Below are positions 25,201 to 31,123 of a stretch of DNA of 64,000 nucleotides, in pieces. A model generated the notes under the pieces. It did not search any database, was not told the origin of the DNA, and saw only the letters and a list, made by a program, of their open reading frames with translations. Numbering within the stretch: position 1 is the first letter of the stretch; every line of letters starts with the position of its first letter. Both the position numbers and the translations under genes were made by a program. Source of the stretch: Dichetophora obliterata (lineage: Eukaryota > Arthropoda > Insecta > Diptera > Sciomyzidae); NCBI GenBank assembly GCA_963920525.1, contig OY986438.1:132437920-132501919 (forward strand), in the 5' to 3' direction.

Positions 25201-28200
25201 TTCCTCCTCCTCCTCCTCATTTGTTTCAAATAATTGTTCGACACTTTCCTCTTGCACAGTCTGTTCTAGGTCAACGCTCAATGCTGCCGTTCCTTCTAGG
25301 TTGGGCACTTCACTATCAGTAGGTGGTGCCTCCTCTTCTACTGCTTCTTGTGGTTCCGATGGTGGTGTTGGTGGTTTTGGTGGTGAGGGTTCCTTGGGTG
25401 GCTCTATAAGAACTGGTATAATCTCCTGCAAAACAAAAAAAAAAAACTTGTAAGCAATTACTTCTTGGTTTTCAAGTAATTTCATCTGCACTCACCACAG
25501 CTGGTGAAACTGATCTCCGCTCTGACTTTGTTATCATAACTTTATAAGCATTTGCTGCACGCCGTTCTGCCTCAATTTGTGCCTTGCTGCGTGGTATTGG
25601 CCGATTGGGTTTCTGCAAGAAAGTTGTCCATTTCTTGTTCTCCTTATCTTTTTCTGCCTTGGTCTTAATAGCCTCCTCGTTGAGAGTGCGCAGGACATCG
25701 CTGCTCATGCAGACGCCTGGCTTTGGAAATATTCTGTAAAAATTAACGCTTAAATTTTTATAAACTGCTATTATTCTCTCGTTAATTTATGCATTTTAAT
25801 GAGAGCAACCAACCCCATGACATTGTGATTCTTCAGGACCTCAGATTCACCAGAAAGTACCGCAGCAATTTCCTCCTCAACTAACTTAATCTCACTGTGT
25901 TCCGATAGCACAGAGTTCGGACGATCGCATAAATCTGTCAGATACTCATCCTGAGAACGCGTATCGTCAGAGTAGGCAATGGAACTGCCAACATCAATGT
26001 ACGACTCCGGTGTACTAGGCCGCTCAATGCATACTGTTGGGTGCTGCTTCATCATGTTCTGCTCTTCTGCATCCTCTCTTAAACAATAGACTTTTTAAGT
26101 TATTTGCAACGGAATGAAGAAATTTAGATCTGACTTACCTATTTACACCGAAATAGAAAACATTTCCACAGTGCATGATTATATTGTGCGCCTCATCGTG
26201 TGTGAGGGGAGAGGCAGCAGTATCATTGATACGAACTATAACATCACCGACACACAGGCCTGCTTCTTGAGCGATACTGCCTTTCGTAACCTGTTTAGAA
26301 AGAAACAATTATATGAAGACAAAATTTGAGAAAACATCATATAAAAACGTTAAATAACTAACGTAAGGCGAAAAATCGATCTAACTACGTCTCATTTCTG
26401 ATAAAATTCATTTAGCAACGTACATTGGGGTATTGACGATTATACGACTAACATTATTTTATTTGGTAAATATTTACCATTTAAGTCTGTTATTTGATTT
26501 TAACCCTGTGCGATTGTTTAGACATATTCAATTCCTTTAGCAGCGCAAATTGGGGTATTTGACCAATTTAGACTGCAAAAAGTCAATTTTATAAGACAAT
26601 AGATTCGATTGAAAAAAAAGCAAATTTTTGCAATGTTGAATAGTGTTAAATAAACGGTATGACCGCCGAATAGTTTCAGCCTAAATTCTTAAAAATTCAG
26701 AGAGAGGAACATCTTTTGATTATATTGCGACTAGTCCAATCTCTCAATTCCAACACAATTTTTTCATAAAACATTTTAAAGTTAAGAAGCAGAAATTCTG
26801 GTATTTCGCCTTTTAACAATTTTTTACATATTCTTAGGTTGTGGGAATTTACAAACAAAATGCACTTTTGCTTAATGAAACTAAACGCAGAATGTTGCTG
26901 TGCCCAACGATTTTTGAAAAAAAATATAAAAAGTGTATTTATCGCAATGGAGAAGTCTATTTTTAATAAATTTTGCTTAAATATAAGTGTTTATTTTTTT
27001 TTAAATATTATCCAACCAAAATCCTTTAGTTTAATTTCATTGTACAAAAGTGCATTTTGTATTAAAATTCCTACTACATTATACCAGAATTTCAACTTCT
27101 TAACCTTAAAATGTTTTTTTAAAAATTGTGATGGAAATGAGAGGTCGGACTTGTCGCGATATAATCACAAGATGTTCCTCTCTCGTAGATTTTTAGGAAA
27201 ATGCTAATTTTTACTAAAATAAGTTATTTTAATAGTAATAGCTAATAGAAAATGTTGAATTCTACTAAAATGGTTGTTAAAAAAACCTATTTTTGACTCA
27301 AATAGTAAAACTATTATATTAAAGGTGGCCACGTATGTTCAGGACCGCAAGGCTTGAAAACGGCAGGGGCTATTTGAATAATTATTTTTCTTTTGTATAG
27401 TAAGGTTCCCATTTATAGGCTATACAAACTGACTAATCATGATTTAAATAATTAATTAAATTATAAGAGCAAACATACAATTTCTTTATTCTTATCCTCA
27501 GCAAGAAAAAAGCTGTCTCTTTTTAAGTTCTGCTTGAGCAACATTTTAGGCTTTGGACAAGGGGTGGCACACGAGAGAAGCGAAGCTTTTCCGCAGTTTC
27601 ATACGTTTGATAATTTAATGGTTTTTTTAACAAAAAAAAAAAAATTATATAGAAAAAATATTAACTAAAATAAATAGTATTCCCACCAGTAAATTTTATT
27701 ATCTTACATTATTATATTGAACTACTTTTGTAAATGTCCATAAAATTACTGGGATATCTAAAATATCAAAAGTATATTATACAGATGTATTGTCATCGAT
27801 ATATCTAGCAAATATTACATCAATAGTCGTCCCTAATAGTGTTGTGCAAATATATGGATCGCTTATCATTCGCAAATTATATTTATCAAAACGGCATGGT
27901 TTACGGCCTAGCATTTTTATGAAATTGATTTTTTTTATATTTCAAAAGTATAGTCTTTCTGACGTTATTTTCAATTCTACAGACGTTTAAGTAGGTGTCG
28001 TGCCACAGTGTTTCATCTACATTCATTCTTTTTATACTCATTTACCTCGAAACTCCTTTTATCGGCATGGTGTTGTAGAAAAAACAAATACATACTGTTC
28101 ATAACATCAATGGCTATAGCTGGAACTATATAATCCATTTTTATTTCAAAAACATGGTATATTTTTTCACTTAATAATCGCTAGAAAACAAGCTGTTTGA

Positions 28201-31123
28201 AGAACTTAATTTTCAAAAGCGCGTCATTCTATCAACTTTGCATATTTTTTTTTCTAGTGCCAGCCATAATGATTAATAATATAATAGGTTTTTATTTTTC
28301 AGATAAATAGAAAAGAAAAAATCTACAACACCACCCATTCCTCTTTTCTTTGAGCGCGTCTCATTGACCGCCGTTTTGAACAAGATCAAAAATTTTTTAA
28401 ATTTAAAAAAATATTTTCTTTATGATGAATGAGTGTTAAAAGTTTAAATATCATTGTTCAATATTTTAATCTTTTAAAAAAATCATTTTTCGGATTTAGG
28501 ACCTTAAATTTTTTAGCGCTAAACCACCGGCCTCGCCTTAAGTGCCTATGAACATTCATGTCTGAATTCGCAATTAAAATCTACACCTAAAACAATTGGC
28601 ATCTTGTGATAATTTTCAACCCGTTCAATGAAACCTTGCTAATTTTATTGTTTGGATAGCTAACGCATAATGATTTTTACTACGTTTCCATGGCGAGTTG
28701 AGCCTGAGTTCGATTTTCGTCAAGTTGACAAAATGGCGTTTCTAACTCGATAGTGTTTCCATGCACAACATTGAGTCGAGTTGGATTTCTTAGTATAAAT
28801 GTGTGCGCTCAGAAGGTGCAAGATTTACTAAAGCGGAAACTAATTCTGATCAAAGACCATGTTAAGTCTATTACATTGTGTGCCTGCTTAACGGTTTGTT
28901 ACATTTTATGTCAGCGCAGTGGCAGAAATCAAATAAAATAGCAAATAATCAAGAAAACTTCGCTCAACAGTTGAGCAACTGTTTCATATTCTGAACGCAT
29001 CCAATCTAACTCAGTTAAATCTAATAAGTTTCATGGAGTTTCGTGAATTTAACGAAATTCAACTCAACTCGCGTTTCCATGGGAAGTTAATCCGGAGTTA
29101 ACCCCGACTTAACTCGCCATTGAAACGTAAAGTATTTGATCGATAATTGTGATCTGCTGCATTATAGCTTCACGCATTCACAATAGAATATGTAGGCTAG
29201 CTAATGCACAATCCCTTTAATAAATTCCTGTCATCTACTGCAACATAGCTTCATTTAATACTTTATATTGAATAAATCACATCATGACACAAAGGATTGT
29301 TTTGGAGTAGTGGTTAGCGTGTAAAACTCTCGATCGAAACGGTTCGAGTTCGATTCTCACTGCTTACGCTAACAAAAAAATATTTTTAATTTTATATACT
29401 CTTGTTATAATAGCGCAAGTAAAATACGACAATAATTCTAAGAAAAAGGTTCATGCATGTGAGTGATATTGATTAGAATTTTTTTTAGCTAAACATGTTA
29501 ACTCTTACAAATTTTGAACGATATTTAAGTAATTATTTCTTTTGTGGTAGCAACGTGTCGTGTTTCAGCTAGCAGGTCATAAAAAAATGGATTTCTCTAA
29601 AACATTTCGATCGATTAAAATCAAGTGCATAAAATTAACGAGAATTGATTCTTGGCATAGTTTTCGAGTAATGCTCGACAACTATTTAAACGGAACTCTT
29701 CGAGAAAAACGTGTTTAAAAATTTTCCATGTATATTTTTCATTGTCTTCTCTGCGGAAGTTTGTGCTTATAACTACAATAATATTTATTCAATTTATTTT
29801 AAACTTTCTTCAAATATATAAATAATACATTCGAAAAATGTAAAAAATATCCATAATTCGGATAGGTCCCAAAAGAAAGGGACCTGTTCCGATGACCAAC
29901 ATATGAAACCGACAGGTCACTTCTACATGGCGTTGTCATTGACAGGTGCAGCATAAAATTTTTTTAAAATATTTTTAAGAATACATTTTTTTGTTCAAAT
30001 ATTTTTGTTAATATATAATTTTTAGTTTTGATAGTATTTTTTTAATTAATTTTTTCGGACCCCGAAACCCCACCCTTTGTTACGGGACTATTATAATATT
30101 TAGTGTATGGTATATTATATTTATTCAAAGTATTGCTTTTTCACGTGAATATGTAATAAAAACTTCAATTCATTGCCAGCGAAAATCAAATCAGCACAAA
30201 AAAAAAATAATAATAAAAAGAAACTGAAGTGCAAAAGAGTGAGTGAAGTAAGCCACAAAAATTGGACAGTTCGACATTTGAAAACTAGTGCTTGGACATT
30301 GTCGCAAATAGAGCAGACACGGACCAGTCGTATTGTTGTTGGTTGCGTTAAAAATAATAACAACAACAAAAACGACTGAAATTAAATGAGGAGCAAAACA
30401 AAACAAAAAAAGCAACCAACAAATGCAATAGAGTGTGGCAAATTGAAAACTGAACACAATATGAACTGTCAATAAACTGGTTGATTTAGTGTACATGTAA
30501 TGTACATACATAAATTTATATAAATATTTAAAACATATATAAATAAGAGCAAATTATTGTATAGCATATAACAAATAATTTAATTTGCATTTTGTTCGTT
30601 GGCCAAATTAATTAACTGCAAATTGTGGTCAATAGACAATCAGACAGACTGATTATGAGACTGACAGCATGATAAAAATGTTCAAATACATTTAAAAAAA
30701 AAAATGAAAAAATAATGTTATGCAATCAATTTTTTTAATTGCTTGAATTCAGTTCAATAGTGTCATTAAAAAACCTTACAAATGTAAGTTAATAATAAAA
30801 AAATATTTACAACGCATTATAGAGAATTATATGCAAAAAGACAACCCAAGCGCATTACGTAATACAATTTTTAGAGCATATTTTTCACAGGCCCAAAAGC
30901 ATTTTTGGATTATTGCTTCTAACTGACATTTTATTAATAAAAAAATTAAAAAACTTTCCTTACTGTTGGCAAAGTTTTTGTTTTATCGTTTATATAAATA
31001 AATTTAATAATTTTTCATTCTAACCTTAACAACTGTCAGCGGTAACTCAAAATCGGAGCCACCCACCAACCGGAAGCCCCACGGCACGTTATCAAAACGA
31101 CACATTTTTATATCTTGTACCAT
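4035..31123 (-). CDS. Zasp66: Zasp66 (Z-band PDZ protein), whole spliced CDS, 8 exons
   Basis: Joined exons (minus strand): 31123-31025, 26290-26139, 26077-25814, 25733-25496, 25425-24843, 24751-24525, 10740-10517, 4200-4035. Lengths 99, 152, 264, 238, 583, 227, 224 and 166 nt sum to 1953 nt, an open frame of 650 residues plus stop, with phases agreeing at every junction. Residues about 6-86 form a PDZ domain with a PWGFRL carboxylate-binding loop. The middle (about 85-520) is low complexity: Pro-rich, Glu-rich and coiled-coil-prone. Residues 522-650 are the block containing WYRPKDAYNDEF and NFMKYQKPER, which I recognise from insect Zasp66. The family is the Alp/Enigma (ZASP) group, which binds alpha-actinin at the muscle Z-disc. 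No LIM domain is present, as expected for Zasp66. Exons 6 and 7 join in phase 0 across 13.8 kb, so a small phase-0 exon could be missed. The start is the first in-frame ATG of exon 1. The gene identity is recalled, not database-checked. Confidence 0.86.
4211..4235 (-). repeat. (CA)n tract just upstream of Zasp66 exon 8 acceptor
   Basis: A GT dinucleotide run on the plus strand reads as CACACA... in the Zasp66 pre-mRNA, ending about 12 nt upstream of the AG. It replaces much of the usual pyrimidine tract. Confidence 0.85.
5393..5611. mobile_element. 219-bp MITE with 33-bp terminal inverted repeats
   Basis: The left end starts CAGTGCGAGCTTAAACTCTA and the right end is its inverse with about 2 mismatches in 33. 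CAGTG ends suggest a hAT-type MITE, but the flanks (AATATTGT / AAAAATTG) do not give a clean 8-bp duplication. Confidence 0.75.
5640..6440 (-). pseudogene. IS630/Tc1/mariner-superfamily transposase fossil (DD~37E type)
   Basis: Stitched across stops and frameshifts, the minus strand gives an N-terminal helix region (IRKRIVRFNQQHLEKGKVH), a DESYF catalytic block, then EEEVMLYITVPDKVISEPYF and AVNRVIYQND. These are followed by PDKDSSHYAKATLKFL (second Asp) and, in another frame, QPIENLF (third acidic residue). Spacing between the last two acidic residues is about 37, an estimate because of frameshifts. Motif order matches IS630/Tc1/mariner transposases. Several stop codons make it non-functional, and no terminal repeats were found. 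It lies entirely in a Zasp66 intron. Confidence 0.68.
6685..7038 (-). CDS. Unassigned open frame ending at a splice-donor-like site
   Basis: 117 codons on the minus strand. The C-terminal half (SLPYVVDVSHHCAFHSQI, then HFFQINVCTGALNN) looks protein-like, and the frame runs to a CGCAG|GTAATT donor-like site. A D-x-S...W...F-x-I-N-V-C pattern faintly recalls mannose-6-phosphate-receptor-homology domains, but this is a weak pattern match. It could be a nested gene exon, a decayed gene copy, or chance. No partner exon was found. Confidence 0.2.
   Translation of the reverse strand: MHARQIITHFYLDNYCLYINIMKYKTILTFCNCKTLFANLTYIYKVELMTLAKKSLPYVVDVSHHCAFHSQINSNQWAENVSEEHFFQINVCTGALNNVKAETYVLRSQFISEFIRR
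8366..9152. mobile_element. Non-autonomous hAT-like element (~790 bp)
   Basis: The ends CTAGAGCATACAAT and ATTGGATGCCCTAG are imperfect inverted repeats (12/14). Just inside both are CCCGGGATT/AATCCCGGG-type motifs, several times. There is no coding capacity. Flanking target duplication is imperfect, so the exact ends and class are uncertain. Confidence 0.5.
10517..10740 (-). CDS. Zasp66: Zasp66 coding exon 7 (conserved C-terminal block)
   Basis: The acceptor CACTTAACCAG precedes 10740 and the donor GTAATT follows 10517 (phase 2). It encodes VIEELEVHLERKNNP, AFGPLTPSSERPLVLPGG and RRWYRPKDAYNDEFIAETLS, the most recognisable non-PDZ part of Zasp66. An in-frame ATG with a good insect context (AAACATGA) sits 33 nt upstream at 10773, so an isoform starting here, without the PDZ, is possible. 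Confidence 0.84.
12079..13156 (-). mobile_element. Decayed hAT element with short inverted termini
   Basis: The 12-bp termini GCGTCGGAAGCG and CGCTTCCGACGC are exact inverses, each followed inward by a G-run/C-run (GGGGGGGCAGT / CCACTGCCCC). A hAT C-terminal transposase fossil lies inside on the minus strand. No clean 8-bp duplication was seen. Confidence 0.66.
12424..12960 (-). pseudogene. hAT transposase C-terminal fossil
   Basis: The minus strand, read across shifts, gives FNGKVPSEQYLKTKLDLYV and SDHHAQLKLLKQLP, then KLLNEVGKLIALLLTVPAS and FFGALRRLKTYLRETMTQKR, then HAALIHIHKDK and EELNSMEVV. This is the hAT dimerisation region (a conserved pre-dimer segment, then the SFSALRRLKTYLRSTM-type motif) found at the C-terminus of hAT/ZMYM-like transposases. 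Only this third of the protein survives. In-frame stops show it is dead. Confidence 0.76.
13646..13750 (+). repeat. 51-bp tandem duplication (2 copies plus start of a third)
   Basis: The unit starting CCGTATCTTTTGRAAGCTTA repeats at 13646 and 13697; a CCG stub follows at 13748. The copies are nearly identical. Confidence 0.9.
13801..13870 (+). repeat. tRNA-Asp(GTC)-like sequence, probably SINE-derived or pseudogene
   Basis: Box A-like TAGTCTAGTGG and box B GGTTCGAAACC. The anticodon arm CTTGA-CTGTCGC-TCAGG pairs 5/5 with GTC in place, and the T arm pairs. The 5' acceptor strand (AATTCAA) does not pair with the 3' strand (CCGGGCA), so it is not a working tRNA. Confidence 0.65.
13885..14010 (+). 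repeat. 36-bp tandem repeat, four diverged units
   Basis: GAGAGGAATGTTTCCAC-type motifs begin at 13885, 13921, 13957 and 13993, an exact 36-bp period directly after the tRNA-like sequence. A weaker continuation (AATGCTTCC, AATGTTTCC) follows to about 14130. Confidence 0.82.
14522..14728. mobile_element. 207-bp MITE with TA flanks
   Basis: TA duplicates flank an element with imperfect inverted repeats (about 45 bp) starting GGCGTTTTCGTTTCTC on the left and GGCGTTTATGTTTCTC read inward from the right. Tc1/mariner-type target preference. Confidence 0.68.
15326..15619 (-). pseudogene. Tc1-like transposase N-terminal fragment (HTH)
   Basis: 97 codons on the minus strand: NREIACRVNTNEWSVRNIIQ, a helix-turn-helix-like start, then KSETGRPKKITPREERLIK, the GRPKKIT-type linker that joins the two DNA-binding helix-turn-helix units in Tc1 transposases, and NSQNGMKISDRT. 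It ends before the catalytic domain, so it is a 5' fragment. No terminal repeats were recognised. Confidence 0.62.
15905..16020. mobile_element. ~116-bp MITE
   Basis: The left end contains CGGTCTATACTCGTCAAGAC, and the right end read inward has CGGTTTATACCCGTCAAGAA. TTA/TTAG sequences sit near both outer edges. It is very short and non-coding. Confidence 0.65.
16192..17124 (+). mobile_element. rosa-like DD41D transposon, internally deleted
   Basis: 25-bp inverted repeats: left CAGGTTTGTCAATATTCGAA..., right read inward CAGGGTTGCCAATATTCGAA..., two mismatches. TA flanks both ends (16190-16191, 17125-17126). At 933 bp it is short for the family because the transposase has lost its DNA-binding domain. 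Confidence 0.86.
16306..17008 (+). pseudogene. DD41D (rosa-like) transposase, catalytic domain intact, HTH deleted
   Basis: ATG 16306 opens MEQYTPRERSKIVEIYIQQN, the normal N-terminus, but after KTQ the frame jumps and stops at 16401. The frame from 16391 starts at MSDEAYFQLNG, which in a full transposase is the first catalytic Asp, over 100 residues further on. The catalytic domain then reads uninterrupted for 205 codons: Asp3, Asp96 (FQQDGAPPH) and Asp138 (PDLTPPDFFLWG). There are 41 residues between the last two, the DD41D signature. The deletion removes the paired-like helix-turn-helix region and shifts the frame. The product, if any, could not bind its ends. Confidence 0.85.
18131..18288 (+). 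repeat. SINE/MITE-like dispersed repeat, copy 2
   Basis: Very close to copy 1: TCAAGAAGGCAACAACAACA, then GACAGTCTGTTTCGGAAAT, then AGTAGTCTTTGAGTGATTAA. It lies in the 13.8 kb Zasp66 intron, just outside the nested DD41D complex. Confidence 0.78.
19074..20090 (-). mobile_element. Decayed non-LTR retrotransposon, RT and C-terminal part
   Basis: On the minus strand, 20090-19800 gives a broken GIPQ...GPLLF motif and then LLFADDVKL, the reverse transcriptase catalytic box. After an AT-rich interruption (about 19680-19790), 19660-19300 gives GVIFDPNLNFKSHFDYIISK, SILDYWSVIWNAFYND and SIRLERIQRN, then NDGLPPYESRRKLLGLQLLK in other frames. 19270-19074 gives FRVNRMLEETFHRTNYAKNE. This is the RT thumb/connection region of a jockey/I-type element. 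Multiple shifts and stops; dead. Confidence 0.78.
20090..20640. repeat. Degenerate tandem array of AATTTCAATTGAT-like units
   Basis: About twenty loosely spaced variants of TTCTGAATTTCAATTGATNTTTT, spaced roughly 25-35 bp. Units are diverged, with no fixed period. It directly abuts the LINE remnant. Confidence 0.7.
21060..21074 (+). repeat. G15 homopolymer
   Basis: Fifteen consecutive G in otherwise AT-rich intron DNA. Confidence 0.95.
23126..23964. mobile_element. Element bounded by exact 16-bp inverted repeats
   Basis: ATTCAGCGGAGTCAAC at 23126-23141 and its exact inverse at 23949-23964. It contains a separate 112-bp MITE (23477-23588). A further inverted pair, ATGCATTTCGGA near 23033 and its inverse near 24046, lies just outside, so the true element could be larger. 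Non-coding. Confidence 0.58.
23477..23588. mobile_element. 112-bp hairpin MITE
   Basis: About 36-bp arms starting GGGGCCAAATTACAGCATCC, nearly perfectly repeated in inverse at the right end, around a 40-nt loop. Non-coding; nested in 23126-23964. Confidence 0.85.
24525..24751 (-). CDS. Zasp66: Zasp66 coding exon 6 (acidic, Gln/Glu coiled coil)
   Basis: The acceptor GCTCCACAG precedes 24751 and a strong GTAAGA donor follows 24525 (phase 0). It encodes an acidic segment with DIDDYYEMETQ and then a Gln/Glu/Lys-rich helix (KQQENLERKEETRQMEQEQ) ending in basic KKQK. It joins exon 7 in frame across a 13.8 kb intron. An intervening phase-0 exon cannot be excluded. Confidence 0.74.
24843..25425 (-). 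CDS. Zasp66: Zasp66 coding exon 5 (Pro/Glu-rich, low complexity)
   Basis: A polypyrimidine tract plus TTTTGCAG precedes 25425. The exon opens EIIPVLIEPPKEPSPPKPP, runs into long Glu-rich stretches (a run of six Glu), and ends with a leucine-rich helical segment (ELALERQLADVQKQLQAL) compatible with a coiled coil. It is 583 nt, the longest exon. The donor GTTAGT after 24843 leaves one base (A) that joins TG of exon 6 as Met. The composition is probably fast-evolving; only the frame and splice phase support the exact ends. Confidence 0.8.
25496..25733 (-). CDS. Zasp66: Zasp66 coding exon 4
   Basis: The acceptor TTTTTACAG precedes 25733 and a strong GTGAGT-type donor follows 25496 (phase 0). The segment IFPKPGVCMSSDVLRTLNEE is followed by a basic, helix-prone stretch (KDKENKKW, then AQIEAERRAANAYKV) and a Ser-rich end. 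I recall this conserved segment, lying between the PDZ and the C-terminal block, from insect Zasp66 and it supports the assignment. No LIM-type Cys/His pattern is present. Confidence 0.84.
25814..26077 (-). CDS. Zasp66: Zasp66 coding exon 3 (post-PDZ linker)
   Basis: The acceptor TTGTTTAAG precedes 26077; the first base completes the split AGA codon from exon 2. It encodes a polar linker with CIERPSTPESYIDVGSS and a Glu-rich end LVEEEIAAVLSGESEVLK. The donor after 25814 is GTTGGT, which is weak. The next exon restores the frame (GG+A). Read-through would add about a dozen residues and then stop at 25771-25773, so a short PDZ-only isoform is conceivable. Confidence 0.82.
26139..26290 (-). CDS. 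Zasp66: Zasp66 coding exon 2 (second half of PDZ)
   Basis: The acceptor TTCTAAACAG precedes 26290 and the donor GTAAG follows 26139 (phase 2). It encodes VTKGSIAQEAGL, then VGDVIVRIND, then DEAHNIIM: the helix and strand order that completes the PDZ fold begun in exon 1. The DEAH...I helix provides the ligand-specificity His of class-1-like PDZ domains (family knowledge). No shadow frame is open across the exon with comparable similarity. Confidence 0.88.
26687..27199. mobile_element. Foldback element with ~160-190 bp arms
   Basis: The left arm (26687-26872) contains GAGAGAGGAACATCTTTTGA, AACATTTTAAAGTTAAGAAG and AAATGCACTTTTG. The right arm (27042-27199) holds the same blocks inverted in the same order. 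The left arm has one extra 25-nt stretch. The open frame read across it is a by-product of the palindrome. Confidence 0.85.
28679..29133. mobile_element. 455-bp MITE inside long repeat copy A
   Basis: Absent from copy B at the matching point. Ends: ACTACGTTTCCATGGCGAGT on the left; read inward from the right ACTTTACGTTTCAATGGCGA. Internal GAGTTAA/AACTCAACTC-type repeats add further palindromes near both ends. Confidence 0.8.
29304..29372 (+). repeat. tRNA-like segment of long repeat A
   Basis: TAGTGGTTAGCGTGT resembles box A and GAGTTCGATTC resembles box B, about 45 nt apart. No convincing anticodon arm. The related segment in copy B is at 58361-58432. Confidence 0.5.
31025..31123 (-). CDS. 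Zasp66: Zasp66 coding exon 1 (start, first half of PDZ)
   Basis: 33 codons from ATG 31123 to a phase-0 donor (GTTAGA) at 31024. It contains MCRFDNVPWGFRLVGGSDF, the N-terminal beta strand and carboxylate-binding loop of a PDZ domain. A second in-frame ATG lies at 31105, but it falls just before the PDZ strand, so the upstream one is preferred. Upstream 5' UTR exons are likely but not identified. Confidence 0.85.

Larger units (their letters stand above)
27665..29450 (+). repeat. Long interspersed repeat, copy A
   Basis: Collinear with 56905-58506 in the same orientation. Shared blocks are GTGTTGTGCAA, GGATCGCTTATCATTCG, TTTCAAAAGCGCGTCATTCT, TTTTGAACAAGATCAAAAAT, TTGGCATCTTGTGATAATTT, ATAGCTTCACGCATTCACAA and a tRNA-like segment at 29304-29372. 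It carries a private 455-bp MITE. No intact open frame; superfamily unknown. Confidence 0.85.
26291..31024 (-). other. Zasp66 intron 1 (within the PDZ coding region)
   Basis: A 4.7 kb intron splitting the PDZ domain. It holds a foldback element (26687-27199) and a long-repeat copy with a nested MITE (27665-29450). 29.5-31.0 kb is AT-rich with the GAGAAAAACGTGTTTAAA dispersed motif at 29702 and nothing else assignable. Confidence 0.7.

Noticed and set aside
24860..25453. 197-codon plus-strand open frame, Ser-rich
   Set aside because: Antisense shadow of Zasp66 exon 5; the Glu/Pro-rich sense strand keeps the opposite frame open as Ser-rich sequence.
26839..27207. 122-codon plus-strand open frame
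   Set aside because: Lies wholly in the foldback element and is composed of its palindromic arms; no protein-like motif.
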